From the NCBI GenBank assembly GCA_020438665.1, contig JAGQUE010000148.1, forward strand, positions 1-27,846: a stretch of 27,846 nucleotides of DNA, read 5' to 3'. This document shows positions 13,812 to 21,388 of the stretch, piece after piece; position 1 is the stretch's first letter; each line of letters starts with the position of its first letter. The stretch is from Nocardioidaceae bacterium. GTDB lineage: Bacteria > Actinomycetota > Actinomycetes > Propionibacteriales > Nocardioidaceae. Under the pieces are notes generated by a model. The model was not told where the DNA came from, did no database searches, and was given only the letters and a program-made list of their open reading frames with translations. The position numbers and the translations under genes are program-made.

Positions 13812-15434
13812 GTGACCGCCGCAGAAACCCGTCCCGCCAGTCCCGCCAGCCCTCCGGGCGGCGGGCACGCCGACCCGATGAGTCACCGCGAGGTGCTCGA
13901 GGCCCTCACCGGGCTGCTGCTCGCCATGTTCGTCGCGATGCTGTCCAGCACCGTGGTGACCAACGCCCTGCCACGCATCGTGAGCGACCTCGGCGGCAGC
14001 CAGACCGGCTATACCTGGGTCGTCGTCGCCACCCTGCTGGCCATGACCGCGACCACTCCGATCTGGGGCAAGCTGGCCGACCTCGTCAGCAAGAAGGTGC
14101 TCGTCCAGAGCGCGCTGGTCATCTATTCGCTCGGGTCGCTGATCGCCGCGTTCGCCCCGTCGATGTCGGTGCTCATCGGTGCGCGCGTGGTCCAGGGCCT
14201 CGGTGTCGGCGGCCTCACCGCCCTGGTCCAGGTCGTCATCGCCAGCATGGTGACGCCCCGCGAGCGCGGCCGCTACTCCGGCTATATCGGGGCGGTCTTC
14301 GCGCTCGCCACCGTGTCCGGTCCACTCATCGGGGGCCTGCTCGTCGACACCGTCGGCTGGCGGTCCTGCTTCTATGTCGGGCTCCCGGTCGCCGCACTCG
14401 CGTTCGTCGTGCTCCAGAAGACGCTGCACCTGCCCGTGGTCAGGCGCGAGGTCCACATCGACGTCCTCGGGGCGACCCTCATCGTCGGCGGGGTCAGCCT
14501 GCTGCTCGTGTGGGTCTCGCTGGCCGGCAACCAGTTCGCATGGGCGTCCACCGCCAGCTATGCCCTCGTCGCCGCCGGGGTCGTCGTGCTCGCCCTGGCC
14601 GTGCTCGTCGAGGGCCGGTTCGCCCGCGAGCCCGTCATCCCGCTGCGGCTGTTCCGCGACCGCACCACCGCGCTGGCCACTGCGGCGTCGGTGCTGATCG
14701 GCGTCGCGATGTTCGGGGCCACGGTCTATCTGAGTCAGTACTTCCAGCTCGCGCGTGGGATGACGCCCACCCACGCTGGGCTGATGTCGATCTGCATGGT
14801 CGGCGGGCTGCTGGTGTCGAGTATCGTCTCCGGCCGCGCCATCACGCGGAGCGGGCGGTGGAAGCGGTGGCTGATCGGCGGGATGGTGCTCGTCATTGCC
14901 GGCCTCGCCACGCTCGCCACCATCGACGAGAAGACGCCGCTGGTGGTGGTCGGCTCCTTCATGGCCCTGCTCGGCCTCGGGCTCGGCTCGACCATGCAGA
15001 ACCTCGTGCTGGCCGTCCAGAACAACACCGCCCAGGCCGACATGGGCGCCGCCAGCTCGGTGGTCACCTTCTTCCGCTCCATCGGAGGCTCCGTCGGGGT
15101 GTCCGCCCTGGGAGCCGTGCTCAGCCACCGGGTCGCCGCCACCGTCGCCGACGGGCTGGCGGCCATGGGCGTCTCGGCCGGGTCGGCCGGGGAGAGTCAT
15201 GCGATCCCCGACCTCGCATCGCTGCCGGCGCCGGTCCGCGCGCTGTTCGAGCACGCCTTCGGCGACGCCACCGGGTGGCTGTTCTTGCTGGCGCTGCCGT
15301 TCGCGGTCATCGCCTTCGGGTGTCTGCTGTTCATCCACGAGGTGCCGCTGCGCCAGACGATCCTCCACGAGGACGAGCTCGATGCCGTTGTCGCGGCCGA
15401 GCTCGGGGTCGACCAGCCCGGGGGCGCCCGATGA
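13812..15434 (+). CDS. DHA2-family MFS drug-type exporter (14 membrane segments)
   Basis: This is a proton-driven exporter of the EmrB/QacA (DHA2) family, about 540 residues from GTG 13812. An upstream in-frame TTG at 13758 would fall inside the operator palindrome. Cytoplasmic leader residues precede the first segment (VLEALTGLLLAMFVAMLSSTVVTNALP), which carries the DHA2 motif near LDxTIVNxALP, here SSTVVTNALP without the usual acidic residue. Motif A is GKLADLVSKKVLV, and motif C is recognisable as ALATVSGPLIGGLLVDTVGWR. Segments continue to FLLALPFAVIAFGCLLFI near the C-terminus. The substrate cannot be told from sequence. It overlaps marR by four bases (ATGA), so it is probably controlled by it. 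Confidence 0.93.
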   Translation: MTAAETRPASPASPPGGGHADPMSHREVLEALTGLLLAMFVAMLSSTVVTNALPRIVSDLGGSQTGYTWVVVATLLAMTATTPIWGKLADLVSKKVLVQSALVIYSLGSLIAAFAPSMSVLIGARVVQGLGVGGLTALVQVVIASMVTPRERGRYSGYIGAVFALATVSGPLIGGLLVDTVGWRSCFYVGLPVAALAFVVLQKTLHLPVVRREVHIDVLGATLIVGGVSLLLVWVSLAGNQFAWASTASYALVAAGVVVLALAVLVEGRFAREPVIPLRLFRDRTTALATAASVLIGVAMFGATVYLSQYFQLARGMTPTHAGLMSICMVGGLLVSSIVSGRAITRSGRWKRWLIGGMVLVIAGLATLATIDEKTPLVVVGSFMALLGLGLGSTMQNLVLAVQNNTAQADMGAASSVVTFFRSIGGSVGVSALGAVLSHRVAATVADGLAAMGVSAGSAGESHAIPDLASLPAPVRALFEHAFGDATGWLFLLALPFAVIAFGCLLFIHEVPLRQTILHEDELDAVVAAELGVDQPGGAR

Positions 15435-15916
15435 CCGACCGCGACCTGGAGGCGGCGGTGGAGCGCTCGCGCACGGAGCTCCTCGTCGGCCTCGAGACCG
15501 AGGTCGGCGTGCTCATCCGCCGCGTCAAGCGGGTCATCGCCGAGCGCGCCGCCATCGTCCATCCCGAGCTCGCCGCAGCGTCGTACCTCTTGTTGACCTT
15601 CCTGGCCGAGCAGGGCCCGGTGCGCGCGTCGGTGCTGGTCGACCGGTTCCACGTCGACAAGGGGGCGATCAGCCGCCAGGTGCAGCACCTCGAGGAGCTC
15701 GTCCTCGTCGAGCGCCACCCCGACCCCGAGGACGGCCGGGCGTCGCTGCTGGGCGCCAACGCCGAGGCCCGGCGCCGGCTCGAGGCGGTCACCGCCGAAC
15801 GGCGCCGCTTCCTCGACGGACGCTTGGGTGACTGGGACGACACCGATCTCGAGGCGTTCGTCGTCGCCCTCGGACGCTACAACCGGGCCCTCGAGGCCCC
15901 GTCGGCCGACGGCTGA
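15431..15916 (+). CDS. MarR-family transcription regulator
   Basis: This 161-residue winged-helix protein is coupled to the MFS exporter by an ATGA overlap. The first helix gives the dimer interface (LEAAVERSRTELLVGLETEVGVLIRRVKRVIAE). The DNA-binding part reads AAASYLLLTFLAEQGPVRASVLVDRFHVDKGAISRQVQHLEELVLVERHPDPEDGRASLL, with the MarR wing motif DPEDGRA (usual DxRD/DxRA). A C-terminal helix completes the dimer. It probably represses the operon through the palindrome at 13752-13776 and is released by a substrate of the exporter; that is inference from the arrangement. The 84 bases after its stop, up to the alpha-glucosidase end, hold nothing recognisable. Confidence 0.93.
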   Translation: MTDRDLEAAVERSRTELLVGLETEVGVLIRRVKRVIAERAAIVHPELAAASYLLLTFLAEQGPVRASVLVDRFHVDKGAISRQVQHLEELVLVERHPDPEDGRASLLGANAEARRRLEAVTAERRRFLDGRLGDWDDTDLEAFVVALGRYNRALEAPSADG

Positions 15917-16000
15917 CCCTCGTCGGTCGGGGGCGAACTGCAGGGTTGCGGCCCGAACTCCTGCTGATCTGGACCACACCGCATCCTCCGGGAGGCCCGG

Positions 16001-17620
16001 TCACCCCTGCCAGAGCCAGACGGCATCGTGGGGAGCGAGGGTGGTCCCGGCCAGCGGACGGCTGGCGACGAGCACCTCGCCGTCGGGGAGGTCGACCGGG
16101 CGGGAGCCGCAGTTGACCACGACGACGAGTGCGCCGCGGCGGAACGCGAAGGCCCCGGGAGCAAGGTCGAGCAGCTCCACCTCGGCACCGGCGTCCTCGA
16201 CATGGCTGCGGCGCACGGCGAGCGCGCGACGATAGAGCTCCAGCGTCGAGCCGGGTTCGCCGGTCTGCGCGGCCACCGTCAGCGACGCCCAGTCGTCGGG
16301 TTGCGGCAGCCAGGGCTGGCCGCTCCCCGGCCCGAAGTCGTAGGGCGGCGCGTCGTCGCCCCACGGCATCGGGATCCGGCAGCCGTCGCGACCAGGGACG
16401 CCGGACCGGAGCCAGACGGGGTCCTGCCGGTGCTCGGGGGCGACGTCGACCTGGGGCAGGCCGAGCTCCTCGCCCTGGTAGACATAGGCCGACCCGGGCA
16501 GGGCCAGCATCGCCAGCATCGCGGCCCGCGCCCGGGCGAGGCCGCGCTCGCCACCGCCATATCGGGTGACCGTCCGCATCACGTCGTGGTTGTTGAGCAC
16601 CCAGGTGGGTACGGCGCCGACCGGGCGGAGGGCGTCGAAGGTCGAGGTGACGACCTCGGCGAACGAGGCCGCCGACCACGGCGCGACGAGCCACCCGAAG
16701 TTGAAAGACTGACTGAGCTCGTCGGCGCGGACATAGCGGGCCATCGACTCGGCGCTCTTGGTCCACGCCTCCGCGACGAGCATCCGCTGGCCGGGATAGC
16801 CGGCGAGGATCTGGTGCCAGCGGCGATAGACGTCGTGCACCTCGGGCTGGTCCCACATCGGCTCGTCGACCTCGTGGACGTCATCGAGGCCGCCGTCCTC
16901 GGTGAGGGCGGCAGAGCGCGGCTCGTCGGCGGAGCGGACCTGGTCGCGTAGGCCTTCCTCCTTGAACAGCGAGTGGGCCACGTCGATGCGGAAGCCGTCG
17001 ACGCCCCGGTCGAGCCAGAACCGCAGGATGTCCTCGAAGGCGTCGCCGACCTCGGGGTTGCGCCAGTTGAGGTCGGGCTGTGTCCTGTCGAACAGGTGGA
17101 GGTACCACTGCCCGGGGCTGCCGTCGGCCTCGGTCACCCGCTCCCACGCGGTCCCGCCGAACACCGAGAGCCAGTTGTTGGGCGGCTCACCACCGCCCGG
17201 CCCGCGACCGTCGCGGAACAGATAGCGGTCGCGCTCGGGACTGCCCGGTCCCGCGGCCAGCGCCGCCTGGAACCAGGCGTGCTCCGACGAGGTGTGGTTG
17301 GGGACCAGGTCGACGACCACCCGCAGGTCGAGGTCGTGGGCCTTGGCGATGAGGGTGTCGGCGTCGTTCAGGGTGCCGAACCGAGGGTCGACGTCGGTGT
17401 AGTCGGCGACGTCGTAGCCGTGGTCGTGCTGGGGCGAGGTATAGAACGGCGTGATCCAGAGCGCGTCCACGCCGAGGTCGCGCAGATAGGGCAGCCGGGC
17501 GGTGATGCCGGGGAGGTCGCCCAGCCCGTCACCGTCGCCGTCGGCGAAGCTGCGGACATAGATCTGATAGAAGACGGCCTGCAGCCACCAGGGGCGGGTC
17601 GGGTCGTTGAGGTCGCGCAC
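16001..17620 (-). CDS. GH13 alpha-glucosidase (oligo-1,6-glucosidase/AglA type)
   Basis: This 539-residue cytoplasmic glycoside hydrolase of family 13 hydrolyses alpha-glucosidic bonds of short oligosaccharides. It starts with WWLQAVFYQIYVRSFADGDGDG, typical of the subfamily. The conserved regions are DLVPNHTS (104-111), GFRIDVAH with nucleophile D213, VAEAW with acid/base E284, and NNHDVMR with D346. A beta-sandwich C-terminal domain follows from about 450. All three catalytic acids are present and length is normal. Substrate (maltose, isomaltose, trehalose or sucrose) is not decided by the visible sequence. It reads towards marR. No transporter or regulator for sugar uptake is adjacent. Confidence 0.93.
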   Translation of the reverse strand: MRDLNDPTRPWWLQAVFYQIYVRSFADGDGDGLGDLPGITARLPYLRDLGVDALWITPFYTSPQHDHGYDVADYTDVDPRFGTLNDADTLIAKAHDLDLRVVVDLVPNHTSSEHAWFQAALAAGPGSPERDRYLFRDGRGPGGGEPPNNWLSVFGGTAWERVTEADGSPGQWYLHLFDRTQPDLNWRNPEVGDAFEDILRFWLDRGVDGFRIDVAHSLFKEEGLRDQVRSADEPRSAALTEDGGLDDVHEVDEPMWDQPEVHDVYRRWHQILAGYPGQRMLVAEAWTKSAESMARYVRADELSQSFNFGWLVAPWSAASFAEVVTSTFDALRPVGAVPTWVLNNHDVMRTVTRYGGGERGLARARAAMLAMLALPGSAYVYQGEELGLPQVDVAPEHRQDPVWLRSGVPGRDGCRIPMPWGDDAPPYDFGPGSGQPWLPQPDDWASLTVAAQTGEPGSTLELYRRALAVRRSHVEDAGAEVELLDLAPGAFAFRRGALVVVVNCGSRPVDLPDGEVLVASRPLAGTTLAPHDAVWLWQG

Positions 17621-17650
17621 CGAGCGATCCTACGGGGCGATGGCGAGCCA

Positions 17651-17670
17651 CCCCGCGTCACGGCGCGGGG
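17651..17670 (-). terminator. Hairpin after the thioesterase gene
   Basis: CCCCGCG (17651-17657) and CGCGGGG (17664-17670) are perfect complements with a six-base loop. They lie ten bases beyond the thioesterase stop and 31 bases before the alpha-glucosidase start. It is a likely terminator for the photolyase-thioesterase unit, without a U-tract. Confidence 0.5.
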
Positions 17671-17679
17671 AACGTGACG

Positions 17680-18402
17680 TCAGTTGAAGTCGGCGGGGTC
17701 GACGGTGAACCACACATGGGATGCCGCCGCCAGGAGTCGCCCGTCGGCGGTATAGAGCCCGCTCGAGGTCAGTGTCTTGCGGCCCTGGGTCGCCAGCCAA
17801 CGCCCCACGACGACATGGGTCTCGCCGACCCGCGGTGGCGCGTGGACGACGGCCGTCATCCGGCCCAGCACCATCGGCCGTTCGTCGATGTCGCTGGCCC
17901 AGCCGCTGACGCAGTCGAGCGCCGCCCAGGTCACGGCGTGCGTGGTGTGCTCGGGGGAGGTGTCGTCGGCCAGGCTGGGGTGGGGCGTCCAGGTCGCCGC
18001 GGCGATGGCCGGGTCGGAGCTCACCATGCCGGGGAAGATTCGCAGCCCGTCGCCCTCGGCGCGACCGGTCCCGCAGACGAAGCAGGTCGGGAACGGGTGA
18101 CCGACCAGGCCGGCGTACGACGCTTCGGCCGCCGCCGCGACCGGCACCGACAGCGCGGCCGGCGGCTCCGGAGCGGCGTCGACCCGACGTCCCTCGGCGA
18201 CCGTCGCGCCGTCCTGGCTGACGACGGTGACCCCGTCGACCTTCTCGACGGTGAGCGGCACGTCGAGCGGGGGCGGCCGCCGCAGCGTGACCTCGACCGG
18301 CGCGACCGGGTCGACCAGGGCGGCCACCGCGCCGGAGGTCCAGCCGCCGTTGCCGGACTGGGCGGGACCTCGGAAGCGTCCCGGGACGACCAGGCTGCTC
18401 AT
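17680..18402 (-). CDS. Hotdog-fold thioesterase-like protein
   Basis: This 240-residue protein looks like a double-hotdog acyl-CoA thioesterase or dehydratase relative. The first half contains PGRFRGPAQSGNGGWTSGAVAALV, the Gly-rich hotdog helix entry. The second half contains HPFPTCFVCGTGRAEGDGLRIFPG, with a CxxC pair at C107/C110, then TTHAVTWAALDCVSGWAS, and MTAVVHAPPRVGETHVVVGRW. The ATG at 18402-18400 has AAAGGA eight bases upstream and overlaps the photolyase stop by four bases. The substrate is unknown. The longer open frame upstream of this ATG is a shadow of the photolyase gene. The pairing with a DNA repair gene has no obvious metabolic logic. Confidence 0.75.
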   Translation of the reverse strand: MSSLVVPGRFRGPAQSGNGGWTSGAVAALVDPVAPVEVTLRRPPPLDVPLTVEKVDGVTVVSQDGATVAEGRRVDAAPEPPAALSVPVAAAAEASYAGLVGHPFPTCFVCGTGRAEGDGLRIFPGMVSSDPAIAAATWTPHPSLADDTSPEHTTHAVTWAALDCVSGWASDIDERPMVLGRMTAVVHAPPRVGETHVVVGRWLATQGRKTLTSSGLYTADGRLLAAASHVWFTVDPADFN

Positions 18403-19730
18403 CGGCGGATCCTTTCGAAACGGGCCAGGGCCTCGCGGCGCTCGGCAGCGTGGTCGACGACAGGGGCAGGGTAGCCCCCCACCACCCCCGGCTCGTGGGG
18501 GTCGGCCGCGTCGGCCAGCTCGGGCACCCACCGTCGGACGTAGGCGCCCTCGGGGTCGAAGTTGCGCCCCTGGGTGGTCGGGTTGAAGACCCGGAAATAG
18601 GGGGCCGCGTCCGTCCCCGAGCCCGCGACCCACTGCCAGCCGTGCTGGTTGGACGCCAGGTCGCCGTCGATGAGGTGCTCCATGAAGTGGCGGGCGCCGT
18701 GCTGCCACTCCAGGTGGAGGTCCTTGACCAGGAAGCTCGCGACGATCATGCGGACCCGGTTGTGCATCCAGCCCGTGGCCCGGAGCTGGCGCATCCCGGC
18801 GTCGACGATGGGGAAGCCGGTCCGGCCCTCCTTCCAGGCGTCGAGCAGCGGCCCGGGCTCGTCGTAGTCCATGGCCGCGAACTCGGGCCGCAGATAGTCG
18901 CGCGCGGTGTGGGGGTGGTGGAACAGGACGTCGGCATAGAACTCGCGCCAGGCGAGCTCGGCGCGATAGGCCGCGGCGCCTGTGCTGCGCCGTGTCCCCA
19001 GGTCCGCCAGCAGCGTCCGCGGATGGATCTCGCCCCACCGGAGCGCGGGGGACAGGCGTGAGGTGCTGTCGATGTCGGGCCGGTTGCGGTCGTCGGCATA
19101 GGCGTCGAGATGCTCGGACGCGAACGTCTCCCACCGCTCCCGGGCCGCCGTCTCACCCACGGGCGGTGGGGTCAGTCCGTCGGGCCAGTCGACCGTCGGG
19201 AGGCTCTCGCCGTGGCGCAGGCGGAGCCACTGGCCGGCGGTGGGGGCGGCCACGGGGCCGCGCCAGCCGTGTTCTGCCCAGGCCTTGGAGAACGGTGTGA
19301 AGACCCGATAGGGCTCGCCGGACTGGTTGAGCATGCGGCCCGGCGCGACGGCGTACGGCGACCCGGTGCGGACCGTCTCGACCCCGTGCGCCGCCAGCGC
19401 CTCCGCCACGGCCAGGTCGCGTCGACGGCCGTAGGGACCGAAGTCGGCCGCGAGGTGCACGCGTTCGGCGCCCACCTCGCGTGCCGCGTCGGCGACGACC
19501 CCGACCGGGTCGCCGGAGACGACGGCGAGGCCGCCACCGAGCCTGCGCAGATCGGCATCGAGGGAACGCAACGAGGCGCTGAGGTAGGCGCGCCGGCCGG
19601 CTCCCGACGTACGCCACAGCCGCGGATCGACCACGAAGAGCGGCAGCACCGCGCCGTCGCCGAGCGCCGCCAGCAGGGCGGGGTTGTCGCCGAGGCGCAG
19701 GTCGCGGCGGAACCACAGGAGCGACGTCAT
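18399..19730 (-). CDS. phr: Deoxyribodipyrimidine (CPD) photolyase, class I type
   Basis: This light-driven DNA repair enzyme (443 residues) splits UV-induced cyclobutane pyrimidine dimers using FADH-. The N-terminal antenna-binding domain starts LLWFRRDLRLGDNPAL. The FAD domain contains STSRLSPALRWGEIHPR, LAWREFYADVLFHHP, KEGRTGFPIVDAGMRQLRATGWMHNRVRMIVASFLVKDL and WQWVAGSGTDAAPYFRVFNP, including Trp and Asn residues typical of true photolyases rather than cryptochromes. I chose ATG 19730; a GTG three codons upstream is possible. The gene is divergent from the dtxR-type regulator by 68 bases and coupled to the thioesterase. Confidence 0.95.
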   Translation of the reverse strand: MTSLLWFRRDLRLGDNPALLAALGDGAVLPLFVVDPRLWRTSGAGRRAYLSASLRSLDADLRRLGGGLAVVSGDPVGVVADAAREVGAERVHLAADFGPYGRRRDLAVAEALAAHGVETVRTGSPYAVAPGRMLNQSGEPYRVFTPFSKAWAEHGWRGPVAAPTAGQWLRLRHGESLPTVDWPDGLTPPPVGETAARERWETFASEHLDAYADDRNRPDIDSTSRLSPALRWGEIHPRTLLADLGTRRSTGAAAYRAELAWREFYADVLFHHPHTARDYLRPEFAAMDYDEPGPLLDAWKEGRTGFPIVDAGMRQLRATGWMHNRVRMIVASFLVKDLHLEWQHGARHFMEHLIDGDLASNQHGWQWVAGSGTDAAPYFRVFNPTTQGRNFDPEGAYVRRWVPELADAADPHEPGVVGGYPAPVVDHAAERREALARFERIRR

Positions 19731-19798
19731 CGCCCCCACTGTGCCACGCGCCCCGGGGGTGTCGTGCCCTGTGAGGTGCGATACGTCACAATGTGCGG

Positions 19799-20488
19799 GT
19801 GAGCGACCTCATCGACACCACTGAGATGTACCTGCGCACCATCTATGAGCTGGTGGAGGAGGGCATCACGCCGCTGCGCGCGCGGATCGCGGAGCGGCTC
19901 CACCAGTCCGGGCCGACCGTCTCACAGACGGTGGCGCGGATGGAACGCGACGGGCTGGTGACCGTCGAGGGTGACCGCCATCTCGAGCTGACCGACGAGG
20001 GCACTCGCTTGGCCACCCGCGTGATGCGCAAGCACCGGCTCGCCGAGCGGCTGCTGATCGACGTCATCGGCCTGGAGTGGGAGCACGTCCACGCGGAGGC
20101 CTGTCGCTGGGAGCACGTGATGTCGGAGGCGGTCGAGAAGCGCCTGCTCGCGATCCTCGACAACCCCTCGGAGTCCCCCTATGGCAACCCGATCCCGGGG
20201 CTCGACGAGCTCGGCCACGAGCCGGGCGAGGACTTCATGGAGGGGGTCGAGCCGGTCTCCCGGCTGGCCCGCACCGACGAGGCCATGCTGGTGATCCGCC
20301 GGATCGCCGAGGAGCTCCAGAAGGACGAGCGCCTGATGGGCACGCTGCGCAGGGTCGGCGCCGTGCCCGACCGGACCGTGTCGGTGGTCGCGACCGAGGA
20401 CGGCATCAAGATCGCGTCGGGCGGCGAGTCCGCCGAGATCGACTTCGAGGTCGCCGACCACATCTTCGCCAAGCGCTCCAGCCGCTGA
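19799..20488 (+). CDS. DtxR/IdeR-family metal-dependent repressor
   Basis: This iron-dependent repressor has 229 residues from GTG 19799. That start puts the ligand methionine at position 10 ([12 protein letters not shown]), as in DtxR. The helix-turn-helix is [25 protein letters not shown]. The metal sites are present as KHRLAERL (His79-type), [19 protein letters not shown] (His98, Cys102, Glu105, His106-type). The C-terminal part includes [14 protein letters not shown] and an SH3-like domain ending near the stop. This matches iron-type DtxR/IdeR better than MntR, because Cys102 is retained. GTG 19793 is an alternative start. No IdeR-box-like palindrome was found immediately upstream, so autoregulation is not evident. 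Confidence 0.94.
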   Translation: MSDLIDTTEMYLRTIYELVEEGITPLRARIAERLHQSGPTVSQTVARMERDGLVTVEGDRHLELTDEGTRLATRVMRKHRLAERLLIDVIGLEWEHVHAEACRWEHVMSEAVEKRLLAILDNPSESPYGNPIPGLDELGHEPGEDFMEGVEPVSRLARTDEAMLVIRRIAEELQKDERLMGTLRRVGAVPDRTVSVVATEDGIKIASGGESAEIDFEVADHIFAKRSSR

Positions 20489-20509
20489 CGGCGCCGGCGG
20501 GAGATCTCC

Positions 20510-21388
20510 TCACACGACGGTGACGTCGAAGGCGCCGTACGCCGACAGCACCTCGGCGTAGTGACGCCGCTGCGCGTCGGTGGGCTCGACGAGCGGTAGC
20601 GGACTGGGTCTCACGCCGTGGTGGCGGAAGCCGATGACCTTGACGCGCATCCGCGGGTCGACCTCGGCCAGCCACCGACCGGTCGCGGCGACGAGGTCGT
20701 CGGCGTCGTTGATGCCCGGCAGCATGAGGAGCCGGACCTCGTGGAGCCGACCGGCCGCCGCCAGCAGGCGGATCGACGCCCGCACCGCGTCGTTGGGCTG
20801 ACCCGTCATGCGCCGGTGGATGTCCGGGTCGAGGCACTTGAGGTCGACCATGACCCCGTCGGTGACCGGGAGCAGCCGCTCCCACACCTGCGGTGAGCAG
20901 TCTCCGTTGGAGTCGATGAAGCAGGTCAGCCCGGCCAGGGCAGGGTCCTGGCGGATCGCGGTGAACAGCTCGGCCACGAAGCCCGGCTGCTGGGTGGCCT
21001 CACCCCCGCTGACCGTGACCCCGGAGAGGAACGGCGCTGCGAGCCGGATCCGACCGAGGAGGTCGGCCACCGTGCGGGTGCGCGCCTTGGGGGTCGAGTC
21101 ATGGGGACACGCCGCGACGCATGCGTCGCCACCGGTGCACAGATCCTCGTCCCAGTGCATCCGGCCGAGATCGACGGTGAGGGCGCCGCTCGGGCAGGCC
21201 GGGACGCAGGCGCCGCAGTCGATGCAGGCCTGGATGGTGTAGGGGTTGTGGCAGGCGACGCAGTCGAACGAGCAGCCCTGGAGGAAGACCACGAACCGGT
21301 TGCCCGGCCCGTCGACCGGGGAGAACTCGATGGTGTCGGTGACCAGCCCGGTGGCGTCTCCGCCCGGGCCGGTGGCGGTAGGCGTCAT
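20510..21388 (-). CDS. yjjW: YjjW-type glycyl radical enzyme activase (radical SAM)
   Basis: This 292-residue radical SAM protein would generate the glycyl radical on the enzyme encoded just upstream. The CxxxCxxC cluster motif is C39-x3-C43-x2-C46 (GCSFDCVACHNP). A ferredoxin-like insertion follows: C55-x2-C58-x2-C61-x3-C65 is a full [4Fe-4S] set. The second set, C84, C90 and C94, has Gly at position 87 where a cysteine is expected. The SGGE motif at about 127-130 (TVSGGEA) binds SAM. ATG 21388 overlaps the YjjI stop by four bases. This insertion and the neighbour match the YjjW/PFL-activase family. It is convergent with the dtxR-type gene, 21 bases apart. Confidence 0.9.
   Translation of the reverse strand: MTPTATGPGGDATGLVTDTIEFSPVDGPGNRFVVFLQGCSFDCVACHNPYTIQACIDCGACVPACPSGALTVDLGRMHWDEDLCTGGDACVAACPHDSTPKARTRTVADLLGRIRLAAPFLSGVTVSGGEATQQPGFVAELFTAIRQDPALAGLTCFIDSNGDCSPQVWERLLPVTDGVMVDLKCLDPDIHRRMTGQPNDAVRASIRLLAAAGRLHEVRLLMLPGINDADDLVAATGRWLAEVDPRMRVKVIGFRHHGVRPSPLPLVEPTDAQRRHYAEVLSAYGAFDVTVV

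Noticed and set aside
13686..15368. 560-codon minus-strand open frame opposite the MFS exporter
   Set aside because: The product is Asp/Glu/His/Gly-rich without domains and is antisense to a clear membrane transporter.
13754..15430. Plus-strand open frame in the second frame over the exporter
   Set aside because: Only its last part, from 15431, is a real gene (marR). The upstream part is an Arg/Pro-rich shadow of the exporter.
19731..19798. IdeR/DtxR box between phr and the dtxR-type gene
   Set aside because: No TTAGG-type palindrome is present; only a short GTGA...TCAC pair that is expected by chance.
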